Shown: positions 1-7,587 of the stretch, piece after piece
Layout of the letters: every line of letters starts with the position of its first letter
Position numbering within the stretch: position 1 is the stretch's first letter
From: a virus
Length of the DNA stretch: 21,480 nt
Virus record (IMG/VR): IMGVR_UViG_3300032132_000743
Location: 1 to 21,480 of that record
Reading direction: 5' to 3' (one strand)
The notes under the pieces: model-generated
What the model was told of the DNA's origin: nothing
What the model saw: only the letters and a program-made list of their open reading frames with translations
Databases searched by the model: none
Translations under genes and position numbers: made by a program

Positions 1-939
1 TCAGTAAAGACCGCGGCCCGACATCAGGCTGGTGTCATTGTCACGCCGCACCGGCGCGTAAGCCGCAACCGGCCGCGTCGTCACAGGAGCTTCCTCGACG
101 GTCTCCTCGGCCTCGGCCGGAACGCTGCGCTCAAAACGACGGCCACCTGGCCGCATGGCTCGCGATGCCGACACTTCGGATGCACCGGCAGCGGCGAAGT
201 CTTCCTGTGTATGACCAAGCGTATAGGGCCGACCCGCGGGCAGCGGAATATCACCCCGTGTGACACCGCGTACCGGTGCAACATCAGGGATAAAGGCACG
301 CGCGGATGCGATCCTGACGCCTGACGGGGCTGGAGCCGGTTCGCCCGTCCGGAGCGTGGCAATCAACTGCCGATCGTCCGATCCGTCGAGCGGCGCCCTA
401 CCGACATATTCGACACGGACGCGGCCAATGCCGTTTTCCCGGAATTCGAGCAGCTTCGCCGCGGTATTCGAGACATCAATAATACGGTTGCCGTGATACG
501 GCCCGCGATCGTTGACACGCACGATGACCGATTTGCCGTTGGCCATATTGGTCACGCGGGCATAACTCGGCAGTGGCATGGTCGGATGAGCTGCGGTGAG
601 CGACGTCATGTCGAACACCTCGCCATTGGCCGTCAGGCGGCCATGGAAGGCATCGCCATACCATGAGGCCAGACCCTCGGCCCGATAGCTCGGATTTTCT
701 TCCGGGACATAGGTTCTACCCGCGACAACGTACGGTTTGCCAACGCGGTAGGTGCCGCCGCCCTTGGGAACGGCCTCGTTGAAATCCACCACACGGGGGC
801 TGCTGGAGACGCCGTATTTCGGATCGACACGGCTGGAGAACTTGTTGGACGAGGCACAATTGGCGACCAGCAGGCACGCGGCTGCGGTTACCGCGACACG
901 CACGGCCGCCCTGCCCGATTCCCTGACGCAAATCCCCAT
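1..939 (-). CDS. rlpA: RlpA-family septal ring lytic transglycosylase-like lipoprotein
   Basis: This 312-aa protein carries a double-psi beta-barrel domain of the RlpA family at about residues 87-180, seen in the blocks SWYGDAFHGRLTANGE and RVNDRGPYHGNRIIDVS. Family members act in the periplasm or outer membrane on peptidoglycan, some as lytic transglycosylases acting on denuded glycan strands. Residues 11-28 form a hydrophobic export signal ending at Cys28. The lipobox-like VANC has Asn at -1, which is unusual, so lipidation is plausible but not certain. No C-terminal SPOR domain is evident; the tail is Pro/Ala/Arg-rich. The stop codon occupies the first three bases of the window, so the gene is complete. 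The start is the first ATG, preceded by a GGGG stretch. It is a host gene outside the mobile element and points away from the tRNA. Confidence 0.9.
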   Translation of the reverse strand: MGICVRESGRAAVRVAVTAAACLLVANCASSNKFSSRVDPKYGVSSSPRVVDFNEAVPKGGGTYRVGKPYVVAGRTYVPEENPSYRAEGLASWYGDAFHGRLTANGEVFDMTSLTAAHPTMPLPSYARVTNMANGKSVIVRVNDRGPYHGNRIIDVSNTAAKLLEFRENGIGRVRVEYVGRAPLDGSDDRQLIATLRTGEPAPAPSGVRIASARAFIPDVAPVRGVTRGDIPLPAGRPYTLGHTQEDFAAAGASEVSASRAMRPGGRRFERSVPAEAEETVEEAPVTTRPVAAYAPVRRDNDTSLMSGRGLY

Positions 940-1342
940 AGAACCCCAAATAGCACTTTCAGCGCTGCCCTGCCTACATCCGGCAGCGTGAGGCCGAACG
1001 CCAGCACTGATACAGCGCTTATCTTAACCCATTGCTTCGGTGCCGGAAACGGCCCGATGCGCGAGTTGGTAAACCAGAGATTGATTTTATGCCGGTTGCA
1101 GCTTCCCCTTGCTCCTGGCGAACCTTGGTATCGCCCGCGCTTTCCGATGGCCGGCGGGCCGTAAAATTGGTCGAGGCGCTCATGAATGGATGGGTTTCCG
1201 TCTTGCTTATCGTCATTCGCCGGACGATCGTGGCGGCGAACTCGATAGCCGGGCGTAAGGCTCCGTATCCGGCGACCGCTTACCGGCAATCGCCCCTTTC
1301 GCTGCCTCGTCCGCTTTGCTAAGTGCTTGGTTTCCAAGTGCA
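940..1342. other. Intergenic region between rlpA-like gene and tRNA-Ser
   Basis: About 400 bp without a convincing gene. Short open frames exist on both strands, but none has a ribosome binding site, a recognisable domain or family-like sequence. The stretch should hold the divergent promoters of the rlpA-like gene and the tRNA. I see no clear -35/-10 pair that I would mark. Confidence 0.5.
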
Positions 1343-1432
1343 GGAAGGGTGGCCGAGTGGTTTAAGGCACCGGTCTTGAAAACCGGCGTGCCTGCAAGGG
1401 CACCGTGGGTTCGAATCCCACCCCTTCCGCCA
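1343..1432 (+). tRNA. tRNA-Ser (anticodon TGA)
   Basis: All arms are visible. The acceptor GGAAGGG (1343-1349) pairs with CCCTTCC (1422-1428), followed by discriminator G and an encoded CCA. The anticodon stem CCGGT/ACCGG encloses loop CTTGAAA with anticodon TGA at 1377-1379, reading UCA serine codons. There is a long variable arm, as expected for a type II serine tRNA, and a T arm GTGGG/CCCAC with TTCGAAT. The gene is intact at its 3' end, as expected when a phage integrates there and restores the tRNA sequence. Confidence 0.97.
1404..1432 (+). other. Predicted attL (3' end of tRNA-Ser)
   Basis: The integrase gene begins about 160 bp downstream on the same strand, the usual arrangement for P4-type integrases that recombine within tRNA 3' ends. 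The attachment core should lie in the T arm and acceptor stem. No second copy of the tRNA 3' end occurs in this window, so the matching attR must lie beyond position 21480. The exact core borders cannot be set from one side. Confidence 0.6.
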
Positions 1433-1481
1433 GCCCTACGTTTTTCCCCGCCTACCCACGTCTAATTGAGCCACCTAAGTG

Positions 1482-1511
1482 CAGCAAGCGCAGTGACTTG
1501 CTGTCTTTTTG
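1482..1511 (+). terminator. Candidate intrinsic terminator after tRNA-Ser
   Basis: A 7-bp perfect stem CAGCAAG (1482-1488) / CTTGCTG (1497-1503) with an 8-nt loop is followed at once by TCTTTTTG. It lies about 50 nt after the tRNA on its strand and could end the tRNA transcript before the integrase. It sits on the element side of the presumed attachment site. The stem is only moderately strong. Confidence 0.5.
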
Positions 1512-1591
1512 TGTCTAAATTTGTCCTCCGAAGTCGAGCTATATCCGCGCTTAGGGCGTGGGTTCGGACGTGGGATTTGGAGGACACTTTC

Positions 1592-2812
1592 TTGGCACTT
1601 TCAGCTTTAAAAGTGAAAAACGCGAAGCCCGGTGAAAAGCTGAGTGATGGCGGTGGCCTGCGGCTGGACGTTGACGCGCGGGGCCGTTCGTCATGGATGT
1701 TTCGGTTCAAAAGCCCATTGACCGGCAAGGAGCGTTACATGGGATTGGGCGCTGCTTCGGATGTGAAACTCACGGAAGCGCGCGAAGCCGCAGAAGCGGC
1801 CCGCACCCTGCTCCGCAAAGGTGTCGATCCTATCGAAGCAAAAAGGGAGCAACGCGCCGCCGCCAGGGCGGAAGCAACTCGCGCCGTCACCTTTAAGCAA
1901 TACGCTGAGGGCTATATCGCCCGCATGGAGTCTGGCTGGAAAAACCCCAAGCATCGTCAGCAATGGACAAACTCACTGAAGACCTACGCATTCCCGGTGA
2001 TCGGCCAGACGCCCGTAGCCGATGTGCGCACTGTCGAAGTGATGAAAGTTCTCACACCGATTTGGAACATAAAGCCCGAGACGGCATCGCGGGTGCGGGG
2101 TCGCATCGAGATGATTCTGACAGCTGCCAAGGCTGAGGGGCTGCGAACAGGAGACAACCCGGCTGCATGGCGTGAGCGCATTAAGCCATTGCTCCCGAGC
2201 AAGCGAAAGGTGCGCAAAGTCCAGCACTACCCCGCCCTGCCCTATACGCTTCTCCCGAAGTTCATGGCGTCGCTACGCGCCGATACGTCTGATTCTGCGT
2301 TAGCGCTACAGTTCATCATTCTGACCGCTGCTCGCTACAACGAAGGCGCGTGGAGCGATTGGGCCGAAATTGACGAAAAGCAAGGTGTGTGGGTCATACC
2401 CGGCGCGCGAATGAAAGGTGATCGCGCCGACAAGCCGCATGCGGTGCCGCTCGCGAATGCCGCGCTGAAAGTCTTGGAAGCGGCGCGCGAGCGCAACAGC
2501 CAAACGGGTTTGATTTTCCCCGGCCAGCGACGAGGCCGACCGCTCAGCGATGTCACCTTAGCTAAAACGATTTCGCGTCATACTAGCTTGGAAGCCACAA
2601 CGCACGGCTTCCGCTCGACGTTCCGCGATTGGGCCGGAGACATGACAAACTTCCCTCGCGACCTCTGCGAGCAGGCGCTGGCGCACGCCATAGAGGACGA
2701 AACGGAAGCGGCTTATCGCCGTTCGGACGCTCTAGCGAAGCGGCGGCTATTGATGAACGAATGGGCGGCGTACTGTGGCTCTATGAGGTGCGGGCCTGAT
2801 GCGCACGCCTGA
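1592..2812 (+). CDS. int: P4-type tyrosine integrase
   Basis: This site-specific recombinase of the tyrosine family drives integration into tRNA-Ser. From the chosen start it is 406 aa, the usual family length. The N-terminus (LSALKVKNAKPGEKLSDGGG) is the arm-DNA-binding DUF4102 domain typical of P4-like integrases. A SAM-like core-binding region (about 100-200) and the catalytic domain follow: Arg about 248 in TAARYNE, Lys about 275, His338/Arg341 in HGFR, His365 in LAHA and the nucleophile Tyr375 in AAYRRSD. The frame opens upstream to an ATG at 1466, but those 42 residues are unlike the family. TTG at 1592 has GGAGG eight bases upstream, so I use it. The 3' end overlaps the convergent 569-aa gene by 32 bp. 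Confidence 0.93.
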   Translation: MALSALKVKNAKPGEKLSDGGGLRLDVDARGRSSWMFRFKSPLTGKERYMGLGAASDVKLTEAREAAEAARTLLRKGVDPIEAKREQRAAARAEATRAVTFKQYAEGYIARMESGWKNPKHRQQWTNSLKTYAFPVIGQTPVADVRTVEVMKVLTPIWNIKPETASRVRGRIEMILTAAKAEGLRTGDNPAAWRERIKPLLPSKRKVRKVQHYPALPYTLLPKFMASLRADTSDSALALQFIILTAARYNEGAWSDWAEIDEKQGVWVIPGARMKGDRADKPHAVPLANAALKVLEAARERNSQTGLIFPGQRRGRPLSDVTLAKTISRHTSLEATTHGFRSTFRDWAGDMTNFPRDLCEQALAHAIEDETEAAYRRSDALAKRRLLMNEWAAYCGSMRCGPDAHA

Positions 2813-4490
2813 TTGCCGGGTCGGCTAAGTCGCGGGCAGGAACATTTAAGAGGCTAAGCACGATACCCTTCGTTCTGCCATCGCCATAGGTAAATGTTAA
2901 CTCGGTCGTTCGGTTTGAGTATCGCATGTTATTCGGCAGATAATGCTCGATTTTGTAAGGCTGCGTTTGCGCCAAGATGGGAAGCTTTTGCATTTGTCGA
3001 TACACTAAGTCTCGTATGATATTGCTCGGGGTGGGCTTGTCGTCCGTCTTTGCAACGTACAAACCAATACATGACAACATCACTCTACTAATCGCAGGAT
3101 AGTAACCGTTCATATTGTCATTGAGCTTGTCGACAATCTTGAAAGCCAATCTTTGCTGAAATGGTGTCAATCCTATTTGGTCGCTGTATTTTTCAAAGCA
3201 CGCCCCAAAACTCTGCAACGCCATGATCCAAAACGGATCACGATAGCCGTTAAATTCGTTGGCAATGCCATTGAATGCTTCAATAACAATTTCGACAAGG
3301 TCCTGAAGCATGTCGCTGCGACGGTCGTCCGCAGACGTGACAAAAGCATAATCCCACTCGCTTGCACTAAAGCCCTCTTGGATTTTTTCGGCCAACGATA
3401 CGGCTTCTTCAACTGCGTCTTGAATGCGGATCATGAACATATGATCGACTGGTTTGATTTCGCGTACTTGATACAGCGATCTAAAAATGCCTTCGTAATG
3501 ATGCCGAACGCTCCACGCCGTTCTTGCATCATATATTTCTCCAGACTCGATTACGGAAGTTAAGCAACGCTTTGCAGCATTGTTGAAACGCTTTAATCCC
3601 TTCTCTTCGAACTTATTCTCTGTATTGAACCGCAATCCGGCGAGCGGATCATATCTAGTGACAATAAATGGAAGGTCGAAGAGACTTTCTGAAAGTACGG
3701 GCGCTGAGGCAAAACCCGTATAACCCGTTTCGCGCTCAAACATACTCTCATCACTGACGACGGCTTGCCGAGCAAGCCCTTGGATAAAAGGCTCGGCAGC
3801 GCGCGAGTGTAGTTCCTTATCGGAAAGGTCGCGAAGTATCGCGGCAGTCTGCCATGGCGCCTTTTCGATAAGAATTTTGCACAGTTTTTCGTCGGAAAGG
3901 ATGTGAAGAAATGAAGAAGCGTAACTAGACTGCTCTATTTTCAGCCGATGAGAGAACTCAACAAAAGCGGACGGCTTCCGCAAAGATTCAATGAACTTTG
4001 ATTCTCTGATGATTACGGGCAAGCTACGATGTAAGTCTTGAATAAAGTCGATGCAATCTTTGTCGTTGGCGGCGGATAACAGGCGCGCTGCGGCTTGAGC
4101 GAAACGCGAAATAGACTTTGCGTCGGCCAGTACGGGCCAGATTATAGCGACGATGATTGCTAAATACGCAGCTACAAAAAAGAGTCCTGCGATAATTTCC
4201 CATATCAAGGGGTATGAAAAGGGGCCGCGTTGTTGAAGCGCAGGGATGCTAGGTAAAATCGCTGCAATAAAAGAACAGGACGCGCCTATTAACATCAGCC
4301 CGTAAAGCAATTGCAACGAACCGAACCGCGCTCGCAGTCTGAAAGAATAAATTGGCTTCAAGAGTTGTTGGACAGCGAGTATGAAGCCGAGAGCAGAAAC
4401 GGCCTCACCAATGCTAAGATAAATGGACGTGGGAGCGGCGGGATTATAATTGCAAAGCCCTAGCGCTTCTATTCCTAAACAGGCGTGCAT
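2781..4490 (-). CDS. Hypothetical protein with three N-terminal membrane segments
   Basis: I do not recognise this 569-aa protein. Three hydrophobic segments at about residues 24-44, 57-80 and 95-121 are likely transmembrane helices. A long, probably cytoplasmic and largely helical domain (about 125-569) follows. No catalytic motif stands out. The gene is clearly richer in A/T than the phage genes to its right, suggesting separate acquisition. It lies 33 bp downstream of the 186-aa gene on the same strand and may be co-transcribed. Its 3' end overlaps the integrase 3' end by 32 bp. The ATG start has only a weak GAG upstream. The position beside the integrase is typical of accessory cargo such as defence or exclusion genes, but the sequence gives no direct evidence of function. 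Confidence 0.75.
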   Translation of the reverse strand: MHACLGIEALGLCNYNPAAPTSIYLSIGEAVSALGFILAVQQLLKPIYSFRLRARFGSLQLLYGLMLIGASCSFIAAILPSIPALQQRGPFSYPLIWEIIAGLFFVAAYLAIIVAIIWPVLADAKSISRFAQAAARLLSAANDKDCIDFIQDLHRSLPVIIRESKFIESLRKPSAFVEFSHRLKIEQSSYASSFLHILSDEKLCKILIEKAPWQTAAILRDLSDKELHSRAAEPFIQGLARQAVVSDESMFERETGYTGFASAPVLSESLFDLPFIVTRYDPLAGLRFNTENKFEEKGLKRFNNAAKRCLTSVIESGEIYDARTAWSVRHHYEGIFRSLYQVREIKPVDHMFMIRIQDAVEEAVSLAEKIQEGFSASEWDYAFVTSADDRRSDMLQDLVEIVIEAFNGIANEFNGYRDPFWIMALQSFGACFEKYSDQIGLTPFQQRLAFKIVDKLNDNMNGYYPAISRVMLSCIGLYVAKTDDKPTPSNIIRDLVYRQMQKLPILAQTQPYKIEHYLPNNMRYSNRTTELTFTYGDGRTKGIVLSLLNVPARDLADPAIRRAHQARTS

Positions 4491-4523
4491 TCAAAGCTCA
4501 TAAGTGATTGAAGCGAAGAGCTT

Positions 4524-5084
4524 CTAAATAGAACCTTTGTATCGCAGTGACTTCATCCTGGGCAAATCGACAGGCCGTGCTGGAAAAATAAACTCGTCAC
4601 TTTCAATCCATCGGCCTTCGAACTTATCCCAAAATCTTATCGCATCGAACTGCCGCTCGAACTCATAGACGCACCAGCGAATGTATCCCCGCTCGATCTT
4701 TTCGCCCGTCGCGTCGAATGGCACATTGTTATAGCGACAGCATGCAGCAATTGCGTCATAATTTTCTTGGACGTAAGAGTTCTGCAAAGCAACATGGTAC
4801 GGGTGCGATGCGCGCCAGCGCCCTATCCGCTTGACGCGCCGCTCGACGAACTCGGGATGCACTTGCAGAAAATCGGGAATGCGGGCGATTGCCTTTGCGA
4901 TCCGGCGCGCTTCGTCCGAAGTCAGATGTTTCCTGTAGTCGTCAAACTGCGCTGCGTGCAGATCGTCGCGACAATAGATCGACGCCAGAACGACACCGTT
5001 CGCATCCTTTACGACGTAGCCATGTTGCGTCCTTTCCACCGGCCAAGGCGGTGGAAATCGTCGTTTTTCGTCCCTTGACTCCAT
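4524..5084 (-). CDS. Hypothetical protein, FPPPW-type small Rhizobiales family
   Basis: The 186-aa product begins MESRDEKRRFPPPWPVERT, followed by a region around TSDEARRIAKAIARIPDFL. Short proteins with FPPPW then DEARRIA blocks are common, uncharacterised ORFs in Bradyrhizobium-type genomes. Here the conserved part is fused to about 110 extra residues rich in aromatic and charged amino acids. The frame extends upstream to 5246, but the extra 54 residues are Cys/Arg-rich and unlike the family. The ATG at 5084 is preferred because a good promoter places transcription start at or next to it, which would make the mRNA leaderless and explain the missing Shine-Dalgarno sequence. It is divergent from the 71-aa gene at 5135. 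Function is unknown. Confidence 0.75.
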   Translation of the reverse strand: MESRDEKRRFPPPWPVERTQHGYVVKDANGVVLASIYCRDDLHAAQFDDYRKHLTSDEARRIAKAIARIPDFLQVHPEFVERRVKRIGRWRASHPYHVALQNSYVQENYDAIAACCRYNNVPFDATGEKIERGYIRWCVYEFERQFDAIRFWDKFEGRWIESDEFIFPARPVDLPRMKSLRYKGSI

Positions 5085-5090
5085 AAGAAC

Positions 5091-5120
5091 AAAATAAGAA
5101 CATGATGGAAAGCTCGTCAA
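5091..5120 (-). promoter_or_regulatory. Candidate sigma-70-type promoter for the 186-aa gene
   Basis: On the minus strand, TTGACG (5120-5115) is followed after 18 bp by TATTTT (5096-5091), or after 17 bp by TTATTT. The -10 box ends six bases before the ATG at 5084, so the predicted transcript starts at or within a base or two of the start codon. This would be a leaderless mRNA. Confidence 0.55.
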
Positions 5121-5134
5121 TCTGGAACTAAGCT

Positions 5135-5350
5135 GTGACCGGCCTGCCCGAACAAAATCCACAAATGGAAATGGACCGGCTCGACGAAGCCACGGACCAA
5201 GCAATCGCCGCGTGCCATGGCGACATGCGGAGCGCCCTTCGCACATTGATTTTAGCGAACGAGTTTCTTGAGCATGAACTGCTCACGAATGTTTCGCAGG
5301 GCTATACGCGTCGCGCGCATCATGGAAGGATCAAAACTTATCGTGCCTAA
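5135..5350 (+). CDS. Small hypothetical protein, Rhizobiales family
   Basis: This 71-aa protein has the core MDRLDEATDQAIAACHGDMR, then RTLILANEFLEHEL, predicted helical and soluble. Short proteins with this DEATDQAIAAC...LI.ANEFLE pattern are common uncharacterised ORFs in Bradyrhizobiaceae, to my knowledge. GTG at 5135 with GGAA upstream gives the longest product. ATG at 5165 or 5171 would match the usual family start better. It is divergent from the 186-aa gene across about 50 bp and is followed after 18 bp by the DUF6161-like gene on the same strand. Function is unknown. Confidence 0.7.
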   Translation: MTGLPEQNPQMEMDRLDEATDQAIAACHGDMRSALRTLILANEFLEHELLTNVSQGYTRRAHHGRIKTYRA

Positions 5351-5368
5351 TTAAACTTTGAGGATTTT

Positions 5369-6580
5369 ATGGCTGAGCAATTTTTTACAGTCGACTCACC
5401 AGACGGATCGCGACTTGAGTTCAGTTCGTTTGATGAAATTGATACTTGGTTGGAGAAAGAGCGCGCGGCTCAACAGTGGCTTGACAAAGGAGGTCAAGCG
5501 GCTGGCGGCGAGGTCGATAATCTCCGAAATTCTCGCGCATCCCGATACGCTGGCATTCGAAAGCGCTTAGATAATTGGAGAGCCGATCCCGAAAGCGCAC
5601 ATGCTCGGCAAAATCTCAGCAATGCTTTTACGAATTTAATGGGAGATCATACTTTTGTTGGGTCAGGTCATCCGTTTGTGCTCATCGCGTCCGACATTGC
5701 GATTAAAGACGGTCCGGTCGCGGCTTCCGCAGCGCTCGGCACTCTTCTCGGCGTGCCTTGCAATCCGAGTACTGAAACAATCAAAGGCACCTTGGGCGCT
5801 ATACTAAGGCGAGACGGCATCGAACCAACCTCGCCGCAGATTGTTAGTAACGCGATCCAAGAATTAAATGCCTCCGCAACAACCACAAGCGCAAAGCAAC
5901 GGGCAGAATGGGATGCATTAAAGCTCAGTGCCACTTCTCAACTAGACGGCACGAAGACTTCGTTCGAGCAACAAACCGTTGCGGCGCATGAAAAGATTGC
6001 AACCACCATTGAGCGCATAAACAGTGAAGTTAACAATGCAATCTTCAATATCCAGGCAACTGAGGCCGGTTATAAAACGCAAATGCAGCTTCAAGCTCCC
6101 GTGGATTATTGGAACACAAAAGCGACTGCTCACAGAGAAGCCATTACAGGCTGGTTCGGCTCTCGATCTCGCCTAATTTATTGCGCGTCTATCGGAAGTC
6201 TTATTTTGATCGTCGTGCTTCTAATGCTCGCTACAAGTGCAGTGGAGATAGCTGAGCGCGCCAAGGGGGACACTGCGATCTATCTGAAATTTGCGGCAAT
6301 TGGCGCAATCATAACTACAATTGTCTTTTGGATAAGTCGCGTTCTTCTTCGAATCTATTTGAGCGACCGACATTTGTTGACTGACGCCGAAGAACGCGTG
6401 GCGATGATAAAGACCTACCTCGCTTTAAGTAACGAAGGAAAAGTCGAAGCTGTCGATAGAGCATTGATATTAGCACCGCTGTTTCGTTCGGCGTCAGATG
6501 GCATCGTCAAAGACGAAGGGCCAGACGCTTCCGTTGCGGGCGTACTCGCAAAATTACTCGATGTGCGCGGGGGCAGATAG
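5369..6580 (+). CDS. DUF6161-like coiled-coil membrane protein
   Basis: The 403-aa product resembles the uncharacterised DUF6161 family as I recall it. Its N-terminus contains a 'fxSfdEidtWLekE' block (residues 18-32). A long polar helical and probably coiled-coil stretch covers about 170-245. The QAPVDYW motif (242-248) with following KATAHREAITGWF precedes two transmembrane helices at about 268-290 and 304-328, and a short C-terminal helical tail follows. The topology suggests a membrane-anchored protein with a large N-terminal cytoplasmic part. ATG at 5369 has GAGG five bases upstream. It is followed after 25 bp by the PIN-like gene, so the two probably form an operon. Base composition is A/T-richer than the structural genes. 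A role in defence or toxin control is inference from location and partner only. Confidence 0.75.
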   Translation: MAEQFFTVDSPDGSRLEFSSFDEIDTWLEKERAAQQWLDKGGQAAGGEVDNLRNSRASRYAGIRKRLDNWRADPESAHARQNLSNAFTNLMGDHTFVGSGHPFVLIASDIAIKDGPVAASAALGTLLGVPCNPSTETIKGTLGAILRRDGIEPTSPQIVSNAIQELNASATTTSAKQRAEWDALKLSATSQLDGTKTSFEQQTVAAHEKIATTIERINSEVNNAIFNIQATEAGYKTQMQLQAPVDYWNTKATAHREAITGWFGSRSRLIYCASIGSLILIVVLLMLATSAVEIAERAKGDTAIYLKFAAIGAIITTIVFWISRVLLRIYLSDRHLLTDAEERVAMIKTYLALSNEGKVEAVDRALILAPLFRSASDGIVKDEGPDASVAGVLAKLLDVRGGR

Positions 6581-6605
6581 CTGTCGCCCCGCCTCGGAGA
6601 TGAAA

Positions 6606-7280
6606 ATGGCACTCAAGATATTGGTTGACAGAAACGTCGAACGAATCGCGAGGACGCATCGAACGACCGCAAAGGATCGAAAAGTCACTTGGGGCAATGC
6701 GGATGGATCGAGCGCTATGGCTTTTGATTCATACGAAATGGTGCGAGTACGCGTGACACGGCCACCTAGCCAGAATGCAACAGATGAGCAAATCCCTTAT
6801 TTAGCAACGGTAGCTCAACTTGCCCGGACGGGCGGGTTAAATCTTTTCACCTCTTGGGAATTAAATGCCGAGCGTATGCGCCAGCCCGGCGACAACGCGG
6901 GTTGGCTAGATGTCAGTTTATTTGACGGCGTTACTATCGATTGGGTCGATTCTCCGGTCATACGCAGCGGCATTGTCACTTTCGCCGCCGAAGAGGAAAC
7001 AGCATTCTTTCAGTCAATTCGACACCCACGCTTCGAAACCTTGCGCAAGCGCATAGGCGAGGCCCATATCGCCGATATTTTTCACTTATGGACGGCTGAG
7101 GTTGCGGGCTTAGACATCTTCATGACTATGGAACGCAGATTTTTCAACGCAGTTGAGAATGAGCGTGACAAGCTCGAACTGAAAGTCAAAGTATCTAATC
7201 CCCAACAGATATGCGAGATGTTAAAAGCTGGCCCCACTGATGTTGACGCTCTCGTCGCGGCTAAGCCGCCTTGGCAGTGA
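6606..7280 (+). CDS. Putative PIN-like domain protein
   Basis: The 224-aa product has the layout of a PIN-like nuclease. There is an early acid in the strand ILVDRN (Asp8) and a central acid in TSWELNAE (Glu85/Glu89). Asp157 lies in HIADIFHLWTAE, and a C-terminal block follows in which FMTMERRFF (172-180), then KVKVSNPQQICEML, mimics the usual 'lTxDxxF ... v.v.sP.el' ending. Such domains usually cut RNA with a metal ion. Identification is by pattern only. I start at ATG 6606, which has GGAG six bases upstream; ATG 6600 is two codons earlier and the open frame reaches 6498 inside the upstream gene. It follows the DUF6161-like gene by 25 bp. Its 3' end overlaps the convergent 79-aa gene by 20 bp. 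Confidence 0.65.
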   Translation: MALKILVDRNVERIARTHRTTAKDRKVTWGNADGSSAMAFDSYEMVRVRVTRPPSQNATDEQIPYLATVAQLARTGGLNLFTSWELNAERMRQPGDNAGWLDVSLFDGVTIDWVDSPVIRSGIVTFAAEEETAFFQSIRHPRFETLRKRIGEAHIADIFHLWTAEVAGLDIFMTMERRFFNAVENERDKLELKVKVSNPQQICEMLKAGPTDVDALVAAKPPWQ

Positions 7281-7500
7281 GCACCTCCCGCTCAATCTGC
7301 CATGGCAACTCCCGTAACCAAGCGAACACGCTCTCAAGATCAAAAGCCCTCTCGCCGTCAAGCTCTCCCGGCATATCGCTCGTCTCTTTCAGGACGAACG
7401 ACCCGCATGGCTTTCGATACATACAATCTCTCGCCAGATATTCCCTGCCCGACTTCAGGCAGTGGAGCGGATAGGTTCGCGTTGCGATAAGGATGTCCAT
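7261..7500 (-). CDS. Small hypothetical protein
   Basis: I do not recognise this 79-aa product. It has an N-terminal strand-like segment (MDILIATRTYPLHC), two Cys residues and an acidic C-terminal helix with FAWLRELPWQIE. ATG at 7500 is preferred because GGGGG lies five bases upstream; an in-frame ATG at 7512 would add four residues. The start codon is embedded in the 3' arm of a strong inverted repeat (7497-7540), so translation may be hairpin-controlled. It lies after the 102-aa gene on the same strand and overlaps the PIN-like gene tail by 20 bp. It may be the last gene of the late operon or an independent gene. Confidence 0.55.
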   Translation of the reverse strand: MDILIATRTYPLHCLKSGREYLARDCMYRKPCGSFVLKETSDMPGELDGERAFDLESVFAWLRELPWQIEREVLTAKAA

Positions 7501-7540
7501 TGTAGCCCCCATTCGTGATGACGAATCGAAGCTACAATGG
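7497..7540 (-). promoter_or_regulatory. Strong imperfect hairpin covering a start codon
   Basis: A perfect 10-bp outer stem CCATTGTAGC (7497-7506) / GCTACAATGG (7531-7540) encloses a 4x4 internal loop, a perfect 6-bp inner stem ATTCGT (7511-7516) / ACGAAT (7521-7526) and loop GATG. In minus-strand RNA the ATG of the 79-aa gene lies within the outer stem and its G-rich ribosome binding site in the internal loop. There is no U-tract on either side, so a regulatory RNA hairpin or DNA operator fits better than a terminator. Confidence 0.6.
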
Positions 7541-7546
7541 AAAGTT

Positions 7547-7578
7547 CGTAAGGTGGGTAAGGTCTCACGGACCTTACG
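7547..7578. repeat. Mutually exclusive short hairpins
   Basis: TAAGGT occurs at 7549-7554 and again at 7558-7563. Both copies can pair with ACCTTA at 7571-7576. This gives either an 8-bp stem CGTAAGGT/ACCTTACG (7547-7554/7571-7578) or a 7-bp stem TAAGGTC/GACCTTA (7558-7564/7570-7576). On the plus strand the stem is followed four bases later by a TTTATTTT run starting around 7581, which could act as a weak terminator in that direction. Confidence 0.45.
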
Positions 7579-7587
7579 ACTTTATTT

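Noticed and set aside
888-1337. Minus-strand open frame of 149 aa across the rlpA-tRNA gap
   Set aside because: Arg-rich, no family-like sequence, overlaps the rlpA-like start and has no ribosome binding site.
5085-5246. N-terminal 54-residue extension of the 186-aa gene
   Set aside because: Cys/Arg-rich and unlike the family. It overlaps the divergent 71-aa gene and lies upstream of the likely promoter.
7271-7490. Two plus-strand open frames opposite the 79-aa gene
   Set aside because: Low-complexity Ser/Arg/Pro composition and no ribosome binding sites. The minus-strand frame looks more protein-like.
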